The position numbers were made by a program, and so were the translations under genes. Below the pieces are notes generated by a model. That model did not search any database. It was not told the DNA's origin and saw only the letters and a list, made by a program, of their open reading frames with translations. From contig JAPPGE010000080.1 in assembly GCA_028821455.1 (NCBI GenBank), positions 1-35,255 of the forward strand: a DNA stretch of 35,255 nt. The letters run 5' to 3'. Shown here piece after piece: positions 21,962-30,197 of this stretch (positions are counted from its first letter, which is position 1; each line of letters starts with the position of its first letter). This stretch comes from a bacterium. Its GTDB lineage: Bacteria > Pseudomonadota > Alphaproteobacteria > SP197.

Positions 21962-24900
21962 ATGGTCGCGACGGTCCGCAACCTGACGTCGGCGTCGGCC
22001 ACGGCCGACTACCTGCGCCGCGACGGCGGCTACTACACGGCCGCCGGCGAGAAGAGCGACGAGGGGCGGGCGAAGAACGCGGAACACCGCAACGGAAGCT
22101 TCTGGCACGGCTCAGGCGCGCTGGCCCTGGGCCTGCGGCCCGACCTCCACGTCGCCGCCGGAAAGTTCGAGTCGCTGCTGGCCGGCGATGTGATCGGCAC
22201 CGGCGTCCGCCTCGGCCGCCAGCGAGGCGGCAAGCGTGAGCACCGCCCCGGCCTCGACATCACCTTCTCGGCGCCGAAGTCCGTGTCCCTGGCGGCCCTG
22301 TTGCCGACCAGGCGCCATCCCCACGGCGACCGCGGCGTGATCCATGCCCATGACGAAGCGGTGCGGGCGACGCTGGACTGGATCGAGGCCACTCTGCTGG
22401 AGACCAGGGGCTGGGATCCCGCCACGCGCAAGCGACCTCGGATCTCCGCGCCCCACATGGTGGCGGCGACATTCCGCCACGTCGCCAGCCGCAATCTCGA
22501 TCCCCAGCTTCACACTCATGCGGTGATCGCCAACATGACGCGCGATGCGCAGGGGCGCTGGCGCAGCATCGAGGCCACTCTTCTGCATCGCCATGCCCGG
22601 CAGATCGGAGCCTACTACCGCAACGAGCTGTCGCGGCGGCTGATGGAACGGGGCTACGACGTCCGTCCCGCGATGGCGGGAGGGATGCCGAGCTTCGAGA
22701 TCGCCGGCTACGACCGCAAGATGCGCGACTCGTTCTCGACGCGCCGGAGCGAGATCATCGACTACATGCGCGAGAAGGGCTGGGACCACAGCCAGGCCGC
22801 GGCGCAGATGGCGACGCTGGCGACGCGGCGGCGCAAGGACGAACCGCTGCGGGCGATGCTGGAGACGGTGTGGGCGGAGCGGGCCCGGGATCTTGGCGTC
22901 GCAGCCGACCTCGCGGCCGCCCGGCCCTGCCGGCCGCTGCGCCCGGCTCCGGAGCTGTCGGCCCTGGAGATCGTCGCCCGCACGGCGGAACGTCTCGAGG
23001 AGCGGCAATCGGTGTTCGCGGCGCACGATCTCGAGACCCTGGCGCTGGCGCACTCCCCGGGACGCCATACGCTGGACGCCATCAGGCAGGCGATGGGCGA
23101 GCTCGTGCGCGACGGCCACCTCGTCGAGGCCAGTCTGAGACGCGCCGAACGCGCCTTCGTCACCGACCGGACGCTGAAGTCGGAGCGTGCGGTGATCGCC
23201 ATGATGAAGGCCGGCATCGGCGAGGCCGGGACGCTGGCCAGCGACGACGACGTGGCAACGCGGCTGACGGGATCGGGCCTCACGCAAGGCCAGCGCGACG
23301 CAGTGCGGGCCATTCTGCTCTCCGATGACGCAATCGTCGGCGTGCAGGGCCGCGCCGGGACCGGCAAGACCACCATGCTGCGTGAGGTCCGTGCGCTCGC
23401 CGGGGAGGAGCGGCGGATCGTCGGCCTTGCGCCGTCCGCCGCCGCATCTCGCGTGCTGGAGCGCGAAGCCGGACTCCACGCGCGCACGCTGCAGTGGTTC
23501 CTGACGCGCTGCCGGGCCGCCGACGTCGAGGACCCCGACGCGGCGCCTGAGAGTCTGCGCGACCTCTTTGGCGGGTCGGTCGTGGTGCTGGACGAGGCGT
23601 CGATGGTGTCGACCGAACAGATGCGCTCCCTGATGCGCATCGCGAAGAATCTCGACATCGCCCGCCTGGTGATGGTGGGCGACACCGGCCAGCTCCGTCC
23701 GGTCGACGCCGGCCAGCCCTTCCGGCAGCTGCAGCAGGCCGGGATGACGACGGCGCTGATGAGCGACATCCGCCGCCAGCGCAGCCCGGATCTCAAGGCC
23801 GCGGTCCTGGCGGTCCTGGAGGGCGAACCCGCCGCGGCGGTCCGTCTTCTCGGTGCCGGCCTGGTCGAGGTCGATCACGACGATCTCGCGGAGAAGGCAG
23901 CACGCGCCTGGCTGGAACTGGACGGGCAAGCCCGCGCCCGGACGCTCCTCATGGCGCCGACCCACGCTCTGCGCGCGGAGATCAACCAAACGGTCCGCGA
24001 AGGCCTCGCGGCAGAGGGCGTGCTGCGCGGACCGGTTCTCACCCTCGATCGCCTGGTCGGTCTCGGCATGACGCGGGCCGAGAAGGCGGACGTGCGCAAC
24101 TACGCGGAGGGCGACGTGGTGGTGTTCCACCAGAACCTCGTCAACTACCGGGTGAAGGCCGACGACGCCTGCACGGTGACCGGCATCGAGGGCGACCGCG
24201 TGCTGCTCTCCCATCCCGACGGCAAGCCCCGCCGCATCGCGCCGGAGGGGAACATCCGCTATCGCCTGGAGGTCTACGAGTCCCGGCCGATCGAACTCCA
24301 GGCCGGCGATCGCATCCGCTGGACGCGCAACGACAAGGCGCGCGCCCTGGTGAACGGCGAGGTGGCCGAGATCGTGGCGATCACCGGCACGAGGGTGCGC
24401 CTCCTCACCGCCGACGGGGCCGAGCTCTCCCTCAAGCACGAGGATCCGCAGCTGCGCCACATTGACCATGCCTGGAGTTCGACGGTTCACGGCGCCCAGG
24501 GCAGCACGGCCGACGGCGTCATCGCGGTGCTGGATTCCGGTCACGGTCTCCTGACCGATCAGGCCACCTTCTATGTCGAGATCAGCCGTGCCCGCGATCA
24601 TGTCATGGTGCTGACCGACAACGGCGAACAACTGATCGAGACCCTGGAGGCGAACACCGGGGAGCGGGCGACGGCGCTGGAGGCGATCGGAGTCACGGCC
24701 GAAGCGCTGCGGGACTCCCTCCCGGAGAAGTCGCTGCGGCGGCCGGCGCAGGACGTGACGGCGGCGCCTGCGGGCGAGGAGACGACGGCGGCGAGGCGGC
24801 ACGACGACGACGCCCTCCCGGGCGCAGGCCGGCCACTCCCGGAAGAGACAGACGGCCGGGCCGGCGGAGAGGGCGTAAACTCCCGCGACCGCCGTCACGA

Positions 24901-25873
24901 CATCGCTGCGTTCGAGGCCTCCTGGCGGGCGCTGGAAGATGCCCCGGCGGACCAGCGACGCCCCGGCCTTGCGGACCACGACCGGCTGCTGAAGAGCGCC
25001 AGGGCCCTCATGGAGGATCCGGATCTGCCGGCCGCGGTGCGTCAGCGCGCAACGGCCGTCGTGGACGCCGACACCGGCTGGCGCCGGACCGAAAGACGGA
25101 TCGAGGCGCTCCGCCAGGAAGCCGACAGGTTGCTTGATGGGCACCGGAACCTGATCGAGCGGGCTGCGGACGAGGAATGTCCCGTGGCGGAAACGCCCGG
25201 CCATGCGGGCTGGATCAGGCACATGTTGCGCACCGAAGCCGCCTGGCAGGAGATGACGGACGACGGCAACGTCAGGGCCGTCCTCGCCGTCCGGCCTGAC
25301 ACCGCCAAGGCGATCGCGGCATGTCTCGGGGCGCTCCGGGAGGCTCGGGCATGCGACGACGCCTCGTCCCGGTTCGAGGCGCTGCGCCGGGACATCCACC
25401 AACGCGCCGCCGCCGAGAGCACGATTCCGCACTATGTCGACGGTCATGACGATCTCGTCCGCCAGGCGCGGCAGCTGGCGGCGATGAAGAATGCGCCGGC
25501 GCACATGCGCGCGTCCGCACGTAAAGTGATCGCCCACGAGGTTGAAGCCCGGGACCGCCGGGAGAGGGTCCTGGCGATGGCCGTCGCGGGCGGTAGGCGG
25601 CTCGACCGCCCCCCCCCGCGGGTGGCTCTTCGCGGGCGGGCCCGGGGCTTGGTGGGGTGGGGGGCCCCCCACCCCCCCGGCCGGGGGGCGCACCCCCCCG
25701 CGGGGGGGGGGGGGGGCGGCCCGGCGGCGCGGGGGGGGGGGGGTGGGGGCGCGGGCGGGGGGCCGGCGGGCGGGGGCGGCGGCCCCCCCCCCACCGCCGG
25801 CTGGCGCAGCCGGACCCCGGGCGGCCGGCGGCGCAGGCGAAAGACCATGCGGCGTGGCGGGAGCGCTGGCTGA
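21962..25873 (+). CDS. traA: MOBF/TraA-type conjugative relaxase-helicase (N-terminal part)
   Basis: The first 1200 residues are reliable. TrwC-type relaxase domain, residues 1-300: DYLRRDGGYYTAAGE with candidate catalytic tyrosines, ITFSAPKSVSLAALL, and the metal-binding histidines in DPQLHTHAVIAN. RecD/TraI-like SF1 helicase, about 440-900: GVQGRAGTGKTTML (near 463), VLDEASMVSTEQM (near 541), VGDTGQLRPVD, STVHGAQGSTADG and YVEISRARDHVMV. It nicks oriT, stays bound through tyrosine and unwinds the transferred strand. From about residue 960 begins a series of 80-residue helical modules that continues in the next entry. After about 25605 this frame runs through a corrupted G/C tract and its last 90 residues are not real. 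No type IV secretion genes are in the window. Confidence 0.85.
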   Translation: MVATVRNLTSASATADYLRRDGGYYTAAGEKSDEGRAKNAEHRNGSFWHGSGALALGLRPDLHVAAGKFESLLAGDVIGTGVRLGRQRGGKREHRPGLDITFSAPKSVSLAALLPTRRHPHGDRGVIHAHDEAVRATLDWIEATLLETRGWDPATRKRPRISAPHMVAATFRHVASRNLDPQLHTHAVIANMTRDAQGRWRSIEATLLHRHARQIGAYYRNELSRRLMERGYDVRPAMAGGMPSFEIAGYDRKMRDSFSTRRSEIIDYMREKGWDHSQAAAQMATLATRRRKDEPLRAMLETVWAERARDLGVAADLAAARPCRPLRPAPELSALEIVARTAERLEERQSVFAAHDLETLALAHSPGRHTLDAIRQAMGELVRDGHLVEASLRRAERAFVTDRTLKSERAVIAMMKAGIGEAGTLASDDDVATRLTGSGLTQGQRDAVRAILLSDDAIVGVQGRAGTGKTTMLREVRALAGEERRIVGLAPSAAASRVLEREAGLHARTLQWFLTRCRAADVEDPDAAPESLRDLFGGSVVVLDEASMVSTEQMRSLMRIAKNLDIARLVMVGDTGQLRPVDAGQPFRQLQQAGMTTALMSDIRRQRSPDLKAAVLAVLEGEPAAAVRLLGAGLVEVDHDDLAEKAARAWLELDGQARARTLLMAPTHALRAEINQTVREGLAAEGVLRGPVLTLDRLVGLGMTRAEKADVRNYAEGDVVVFHQNLVNYRVKADDACTVTGIEGDRVLLSHPDGKPRRIAPEGNIRYRLEVYESRPIELQAGDRIRWTRNDKARALVNGEVAEIVAITGTRVRLLTADGAELSLKHEDPQLRHIDHAWSSTVHGAQGSTADGVIAVLDSGHGLLTDQATFYVEISRARDHVMVLTDNGEQLIETLEANTGERATALEAIGVTAEALRDSLPEKSLRRPAQDVTAAPAGEETTAARRHDDDALPGAGRPLPEETDGRAGGEGVNSRDRRHDIAAFEASWRALEDAPADQRRPGLADHDRLLKSARALMEDPDLPAAVRQRATAVVDADTGWRRTERRIEALRQEADRLLDGHRNLIERAADEECPVAETPGHAGWIRHMLRTEAAWQEMTDDGNVRAVLAVRPDTAKAIAACLGALREARACDDASSRFEALRRDIHQRAAAESTIPHYVDGHDDLVRQARQLAAMKNAPAHMRASARKVIAHEVEARDRRERVLAMAVAGGRRLDRPPPRVALRGRARGLVGWGAPHPPGRGAHPPAGGGGGGPAARGGGGGGAGGGPAGGGGGPPPTAGWRSRTPGGRRRRRKTMRRGGSAG
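25605..25800. other. G/C homopolymer tract, probable sequencing or assembly error
   Basis: Runs of 7-14 identical G or C fill this stretch (for example 25701-25714 and 25731-25743), and it is almost free of A and T. Both flanks encode consecutive parts of one protein in different frames. A real coding sequence would not translate here to near-pure Gly, Pro, Ala and Arg. Confidence 0.8.
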
Positions 25874-27726
25874 AGGCCCGCCGGCAACTGCGGGCGATGC
25901 AGCGCCGGCCCGACCTGTGGCAGCCCCATCTCGAGCGGCACGCGGGCGACCTGGAGGAGCGCCTCGGGCGCTGCGAGAGTCTTGCTGCCAGCGGCGCCGC
26001 GTGGGTACGGTTTGCGGCGGCCCGCCACCGTGTCGAGGAACGGGCGCAGGCTGCCGGGAGGACTCCGTTCGGCATGACGGGCTGGCACGGCCTCGTCGCC
26101 CAGGCAAGGTCGCTGCTGCTGCACGACGGCCTTCCCGAGGCCGCCGCCCACGAGGCGCAGGACGTTCTGGCCACCGATGCCGAGGGCCGGGCATGCCGCG
26201 ACGCCATCCGCCGGTTCCTCGGCGATGCCCGCGAACACACCCGGCGCTGGCGCATTCTTGACGCCGAAGCGAGGGAGCACTCCCGCGAGGGCCGCGATAC
26301 CGTCGTCACCGACCTCGAGGGCTACCGCCCGCTCGCTGCACGCGCCCGCGAACTCGCCGCCACGGGCCGCACCCTTCTCGGCGGCGAGCGCTACCGTCCC
26401 CATCTCGATCATGATCCCGCCACCGCCAGGCGCATCGCGAGGGCGCTGGAAAAGCTGGACCGGCACGAACCCTTCGAGCGCTTCCTCGAGGTGACAAGGG
26501 ACCTGAAGGCGCTGCACCGGCGGGCGAAGCGCAATGGCGTCCCGGCCTTCCACGGGCAAGGCTATTCCGCAGTGTTCGACGCCGTGGAAAAGCTGGCCGG
26601 CGACCGCGCTCTTCCCGCAACAGCGCGGCGCCGGCTCAAACCCGTTCTCGAGGAGCACGCCAGGTGCACGCAGGAATGCGCCCGCATCGAGGCGTGCGTG
26701 CGGGAACTGGCAGTTCTCGACCGCGAGCATCGCGCCCTCGGGGAAAGGGCCGGGCGGGACGACCTGCCGCTCACCCTGCTGGACGAATGGCCGCGATGGC
26801 AGGAGAAGGCCGCGGCGTGGCATGACGGGGCGCAGGAGCTGCTGGACCTGGATCGCTTCGCGCGGCACCTCCGCTGCCTGCCCGCCGTTGAGGAGCGCGT
26901 CGAGACCGGATTCGCGGCGGTGGCGATGAGGCTCGCCGCCCCTGCCCTGGACCGGGACCGCATCGCGGGCCTTGTGCGTGACGAAACCGCCCGGCTTCGC
27001 GCCCGCCCGCCCGGCGGCGCGTTCGCCATCGTCTGGCGCGGAGAAACTCAGCTGGTCGCCGGCGACCGACTCCGGCGCCGGCTGGCCGATGACGGCTCCG
27101 TGCAAGAACTGGTGGTGGTGTGGCCCGGGAACAGCGGCGGACGCAATTCCGGGGATACGCTCCTCGTCGAGCACGTCGGTAGGGAGCGCAACGCCGACGG
27201 CTCATGGACGGGACGAGTCGAACACGTGGAATGCAAGGATCTCATGCGCGGCAAGGTGCACCGCGCCACCTGGAGGGACGAGAGGCTGCGCGATGCAGCG
27301 GCGGCGCGCGAGCGCTCGGCGCCGTCGGGCCTGCATCGCATCGCCTGCCACCGGAATGTCGTGGCCGGCGACCGGCTCCGCTGGACCATGATGCCCGATC
27401 CTTCCTCCGGGATACCCGGCCGCGGCGACATCGACCCCGATGCGGCACGCGAACCGCAAACTCTTGAAGGCATCCTTCTCCGGATCGTCGCGGGCAAGAC
27501 CAGTGCCGAGGATCTCTGCGTGGTGGAGGTGCGGCGGGTCGACGGACAGGAGAATGTCCACGAGGTGGAGATGGAGCGCCGCCAGCTCCTCGGGCGCGGC
27601 TGCTATCGGGCGCCCTGGGATGACGAGAACGAGCGCTCCCGCACGATGCGCGGGCAGACCGCGGACTTGAGGGAACAGTGGCACATGCTGCAGCGCAGGG
27701 GACCTCATCTGTCCATGAGACTATGA
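25657..27726 (+). CDS. relaxase C-terminal region (continuation in another frame)
   Basis: Meaningful sequence starts near 25800; the earlier residues come from the corrupted tract. I regard this as the C-terminus of the relaxase upstream, because the same roughly 80-residue helical module (for example GLVAQARSLLLHDGLPEAAA, PLAARARELAATGRTLLGGE, AVFDAVEKLAGDRALPATAR) continues with constant spacing on both sides. From about 27048 two beta-rich repeats follow, each with VAGDRLR, a 'VE-V' strand block and a terminal ATW/APW (VECKDLMRGKVHRATW and MERRQLLGRGCYRAPW). The complete protein would be about 1900 residues, long for a TraA. If the frames are truly separate, this would be an accessory protein of unknown function. 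Confidence 0.68.
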   Translation: MGGPPPPRPGGAPPRGGGGGRPGGAGGGGWGRGRGAGGRGRRPPPHRRLAQPDPGRPAAQAKDHAAWRERWLKARRQLRAMQRRPDLWQPHLERHAGDLEERLGRCESLAASGAAWVRFAAARHRVEERAQAAGRTPFGMTGWHGLVAQARSLLLHDGLPEAAAHEAQDVLATDAEGRACRDAIRRFLGDAREHTRRWRILDAEAREHSREGRDTVVTDLEGYRPLAARARELAATGRTLLGGERYRPHLDHDPATARRIARALEKLDRHEPFERFLEVTRDLKALHRRAKRNGVPAFHGQGYSAVFDAVEKLAGDRALPATARRRLKPVLEEHARCTQECARIEACVRELAVLDREHRALGERAGRDDLPLTLLDEWPRWQEKAAAWHDGAQELLDLDRFARHLRCLPAVEERVETGFAAVAMRLAAPALDRDRIAGLVRDETARLRARPPGGAFAIVWRGETQLVAGDRLRRRLADDGSVQELVVVWPGNSGGRNSGDTLLVEHVGRERNADGSWTGRVEHVECKDLMRGKVHRATWRDERLRDAAAARERSAPSGLHRIACHRNVVAGDRLRWTMMPDPSSGIPGRGDIDPDAAREPQTLEGILLRIVAGKTSAEDLCVVEVRRVDGQENVHEVEMERRQLLGRGCYRAPWDDENERSRTMRGQTADLREQWHMLQRRGPHLSMRL

Positions 27727-27747
27727 TCGACAATGCCCCTGTGAACG

Positions 27748-28158
27748 TCAGCGCGGCCGCCGCGCCCAGTCCTCGATCCACGCGGCATGCTTTGCGCCGA
27801 ACACCTCGCAAAGCCTGGCGCGGGCTTCAGCGACACGGCCCTGTCGTATCATCGCCCGAACGCGTTCCTTGAGGAGATGTCGCACATCGTCCTCGATCCG
27901 GGCCAGCGTCTCCGGCTCGCGAGAAATCATCCCGACAAGACGCTCGACAGCCAGGACCACGTTGCCCTGCTGCTTCTCGTCAAGGACCAGCGGGATCGTC
28001 CTCTTCGACCGTGGGTTCACGTTGAGTACGCACTGGACGAACCACGCCGACCTGCTCATGCCGGCCCGTGCCGCACCCTTGCCGATCATCTCCCATTCCT
28101 CATCCGTACAGGAGATCGAATGCGACATGCCTTCCCTTCGCCGGCGGGGCTTGCTCAT
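27748..28158 (-). CDS. ribbon-helix-helix-like relaxosome accessory protein (third gene)
   Basis: 136 aa. After a basic start (MSKPRRRREGMSHSISCT), the segment DEEWEMIGKGAARAGMSRSA, WFVQCVLNVNP has the strand-helix-helix layout of MobC/TraY-type DNA-binding accessory proteins. A helical C-terminus follows (VLAVERLVGMISREPETLAR, RQGRVAEARARLCEVFG). The ATG overlaps the previous stop (ATGA) and has a GGAGGCG ribosome site. The gene converges on the relaxase gene. Such proteins bend oriT DNA and help the relaxase nick; that role is inferred from layout and position. Confidence 0.62.
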   Translation of the reverse strand: MSKPRRRREGMSHSISCTDEEWEMIGKGAARAGMSRSAWFVQCVLNVNPRSKRTIPLVLDEKQQGNVVLAVERLVGMISREPETLARIEDDVRHLLKERVRAMIRQGRVAEARARLCEVFGAKHAAWIEDWARRPR

Positions 28159-28487
28159 CGGTTCGCCTCCTGTTCGGTCAGCCGCAGGAAGCGCCAGACA
28201 TCGCCCGAGAAGACGCCGATCCTGTCGATCTTCAACTCGTCCAGCATGATGACGTTGGCGCGGAAGATGATCTCGATATCGGCGTAGAGCCGGTGCTGCC
28301 GGTCCTGCAGTATCGCCAGTGCATGACCGGACGGTTGAACCCGCTCGGGCGTTTCTTCCTCATTGGCCTTGCGGCAGCACAGCACGCCGAAACGCGAGAG
28401 AGGCATCTTCGCCCTGCGGGCGCGTCTGCCGAGTCGCACCCATGTCTCGCGCGCACAGTGGATGCAGTGTTGTCGTGCTCGCTTCAT
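28155..28487 (-). CDS. small accessory protein, ribbon-helix-helix-like (second gene)
   Basis: 110 aa from the ATG at 28487 (MKRARQHCIHCARETWVRLG). RRARRAKMPLSRFGVLCCRK resembles the helix pair of MobC-like proteins, where 'A..a.mslSrf....' follows a basic strand. The rest (SGHALAILQDRQHRLYADIE, LKIDRIGVFSGDVWRFLRLT) is helical. Two CxxC-like pairs (HCIHC, LCC) are unusual. It lies 4 bp after the first gene and overlaps the third, forming one operon. Confidence 0.58.
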   Translation of the reverse strand: MKRARQHCIHCARETWVRLGRRARRAKMPLSRFGVLCCRKANEEETPERVQPSGHALAILQDRQHRLYADIEIIFRANVIMLDELKIDRIGVFSGDVWRFLRLTEQEANR

Positions 28488-28491
28488 GACG

Positions 28492-28821
28492 TCATCCCAG
28501 CGCCGTCTCTCCGTCGATCCATCCATCGACCTCGGCGACGATCTCTTCCCATGTCGTGCCCATCCTGGCCCTGTCGAGACGCAGCTTCTCGATCGCCTCC
28601 AGCACCAGCACGGCGCGCGCCACCCTCTGCTGCATCCGGAAAGGAAGGGCCTGATCCGCTGCGTCCGGCGGGAGCGGCGGCGGAGTCAGGAGAACCCTCA
28701 ACACATGGTCCGAGATCGACAGGCCGGCTGCCGCCGCGGCCTCCCGGATGCGCTGCCATTCGCTGTCGGTTGCCATCACGGAGCGCGCCTTGCGCTTCTC
28801 GCCTTTTGGTCTTCCAGCCAT
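28492..28821 (-). CDS. small accessory DNA-binding protein, ribbon-helix-helix-like (first gene)
   Basis: 109 aa. The ATG at 28821 is chosen for its GAGGAG ribosome site 6 nt upstream. MAGRPKGEKRKARSVMATDS, EWQRIREAAAAAGLSISDHV and LRVLL give the basic arm, strand and two helices of MobC/plasmid-mobilisation-type ribbon-helix-helix proteins. A C-terminal helical part follows (MQQRVARAVLVLEAIEKLRL). It is first of the three coupled genes facing the relaxase gene. The 426-bp AT-richer region upstream would hold its promoter and possibly oriT. Confidence 0.65.
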   Translation of the reverse strand: MAGRPKGEKRKARSVMATDSEWQRIREAAAAAGLSISDHVLRVLLTPPPLPPDAADQALPFRMQQRVARAVLVLEAIEKLRLDRARMGTTWEEIVAEVDGWIDGETALG

Positions 28822-29247
28822 GAACATCTCCTCTATCGTGAGTGGAAGGTGTGTGAAACACCCCTGGCGAGGCCATACAAGAGGACGACAACCGCAGCAT
28901 GCGAGACAATAAACACCAATGATAACTCAATGAGTCCACGTTGTGGAGATGCCAGCATCAAAGAGAGCTTCGACAGTCTGCGAATGTCCGATACAGTGCG
29001 GGATAACGGCTCGACCCCCAGGTCATTCTGTTTCTCTTGTATAACGTTGAGCCCAATATCTCCCCGAATGTCATAATCTGTCGAGAAAACTCTCCTGTTG
29101 TATGGCGACAATGCTAGTTCATGAGTGAGTTGACATGGCTACAACTATCTGTATGATAGTCATGAAATGAGTGATTACAGTGCGCAGTCGAGAGTTGTGT
29201 GTTGGCAAGAGCTTCCGTTTGAGTTTGCTACACAAGAGGCGGCGCAT
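28822..29247. other. AT-rich region between mobilisation genes and hprK; possible element end
   Basis: Clearly more AT-rich than either flank and without a convincing gene. It contains a perfect hairpin (ACTATC at 29144-29149, GATAGT at 29155-29160) and a consensus-like promoter (29130-29157). The change from mobile to chromosomal-type genes occurs here, so an attachment site or oriT may lie in it. Confidence 0.45.
29130..29157 (+). promoter_or_regulatory. near-consensus sigma-70-type promoter
   Basis: TTGACA (29130-29135), 16-bp spacer, TATGAT (29152-29157). An ATG follows at 29167, only 9 nt on, giving a 67-residue frame that runs antisense into the end of hprK. A leaderless or truncated element gene is possible. 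The -10 sits in the ACTATC/GATAGT hairpin, suggesting a regulator site. Confidence 0.5.
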
Positions 29248-29688
29248 TCAGCAACCAAAACCGCCGTCGAGAGACACCGTGCCCTGGAGCGCCTTCACCG
29301 CCAGCACCACCTTTGCCACGGCCGATGCTTCGCTTGCACGAAGCCGCCAGACCGGCAGCGGGCAGCCTGAGATCACCGTCTGCCGGGGTTCGGGAAACCT
29401 CGCCACGGAATCGCAGAGTTCGATGACCAGGTGGACTGGCCAGGACGCATGGTGGTCGAGCCTGGCGATTCCCAGTCCCCGCACCTCGATCATGCCCGCC
29501 AGGGTTTCCGGCGCCCGCGCCACCAGAACCCCATCCCGCAGGCTGACATCGACCTGGTCGTCCGCCACCAGCCGCGCGTCGCATTCGCTGATCAGGCGCA
29601 GGGCAAGGTCGCTCTTGCCGCTTCCCGGCGGACCGCGCAACAGGAGTCCGGCGCCGCTGATTTCGACCGAGGTGCCGTGAATCAGCAC
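29248..29688 (-). CDS. hprK: HPr kinase/phosphorylase (short alphaproteobacterial form)
   Basis: 146 aa from a GTG 6 bp after the ptsN stop, starting VLIHGTSVEISGAGLLLRGP. The P-loop is RGPPGSGKSDLALRL; ARLVADDQVDVSLRDG and LAGMIEVRGLGIARLD follow (the HprK signature around 'E.RGLG'). These are the core motifs of the short HprK that lacks the N-terminal domain of the Bacillus type. It phosphorylates and dephosphorylates a serine of HPr and so tunes the nitrogen-type PTS. The C-terminus (KVVLAVKALQGTVSLDGGFG) ends right at the boundary with mobile-type DNA. It probably shares a transcript with ptsN and hpf. Confidence 0.85.
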   Translation of the reverse strand: MLIHGTSVEISGAGLLLRGPPGSGKSDLALRLISECDARLVADDQVDVSLRDGVLVARAPETLAGMIEVRGLGIARLDHHASWPVHLVIELCDSVARFPEPRQTVISGCPLPVWRLRASEASAVAKVVLAVKALQGTVSLDGGFGC

Positions 29689-29694
29689 GACAGG

Positions 29695-30159
29695 TCAGGC
29701 CGGATGGCCCGTCTCCTCTTCGGTCAGAAGGGCATAGATGGCTTCCTGGCTGTCGGCGCCCCGGAGTTTCTGGCAGACGTCCTGGTTACGCAGCAGACGC
29801 GACACCCGGGCGAGAGCCTTGAGGTGGTCGGCGCCGGCATCTTCCGGCGCCAGAAGGAGGAACACGAGATCGACAGGCTGTTCATCCACGGAATCGAAAT
29901 CGATCGGCGAGGTCGCACGTGCGAAGACACCATAGAGGCCAGGCAGTCCGGGCAGCTTGGCGTGGGGGATGGCGATACCCAGACCGACTCCCGTCGATCC
30001 CAGTCGTTCACGTTCGAGAAGGGCATCGAAGATGACGCGCTCATCGGCGCCAATGATGCGCGAGGCATGGCGCGCCAGTTCCTGGAGCACCTGCTTCTTG
30101 CTGGCCGACCGCAGGCGCGGAACCACGCCATCGGGTGTCACCAGAGAGGAGATCTCCAT
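29695..30159 (-). CDS. ptsN: nitrogen-type PTS enzyme IIA (PtsN/EIIA-Ntr)
   Basis: 154 aa from the ATG at 30159 (MEISSLVTPDGVVPRLRSAS), the usual start. The phosphorylated histidine is in GLGIAIPHAKLPGL (His66), with LGSTGVGLGIAIP before it and PVDLVFLLLAPEDAGADHLK, ALARVSRLLR after it, all typical of EIIA-Ntr. It receives phosphate from NPr and regulates potassium, nitrogen and phosphate processes by protein contact. It is preceded by hpf (38 bp) and followed by hprK (6 bp), so one operon is likely. Confidence 0.92.
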   Translation of the reverse strand: MEISSLVTPDGVVPRLRSASKKQVLQELARHASRIIGADERVIFDALLERERLGSTGVGLGIAIPHAKLPGLPGLYGVFARATSPIDFDSVDEQPVDLVFLLLAPEDAGADHLKALARVSRLLRNQDVCQKLRGADSQEAIYALLTEEETGHPA

Positions 30160-30197
30160 CCCGTCACCCGGACCGGTGCAACACGGCGTCTGCCATG

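Noticed and set aside
25605..25800. Real GC-rich repeat or recombination junction
   Set aside because: Flanking protein modules continue across it and the base runs are of the kind seen in low-quality sequence.
22112..26194. 1360-residue open frame antisense to the relaxase
   Set aside because: It runs through the relaxase and the homopolymer tract with no domain; the plus strand carries all relaxase and helicase motifs.
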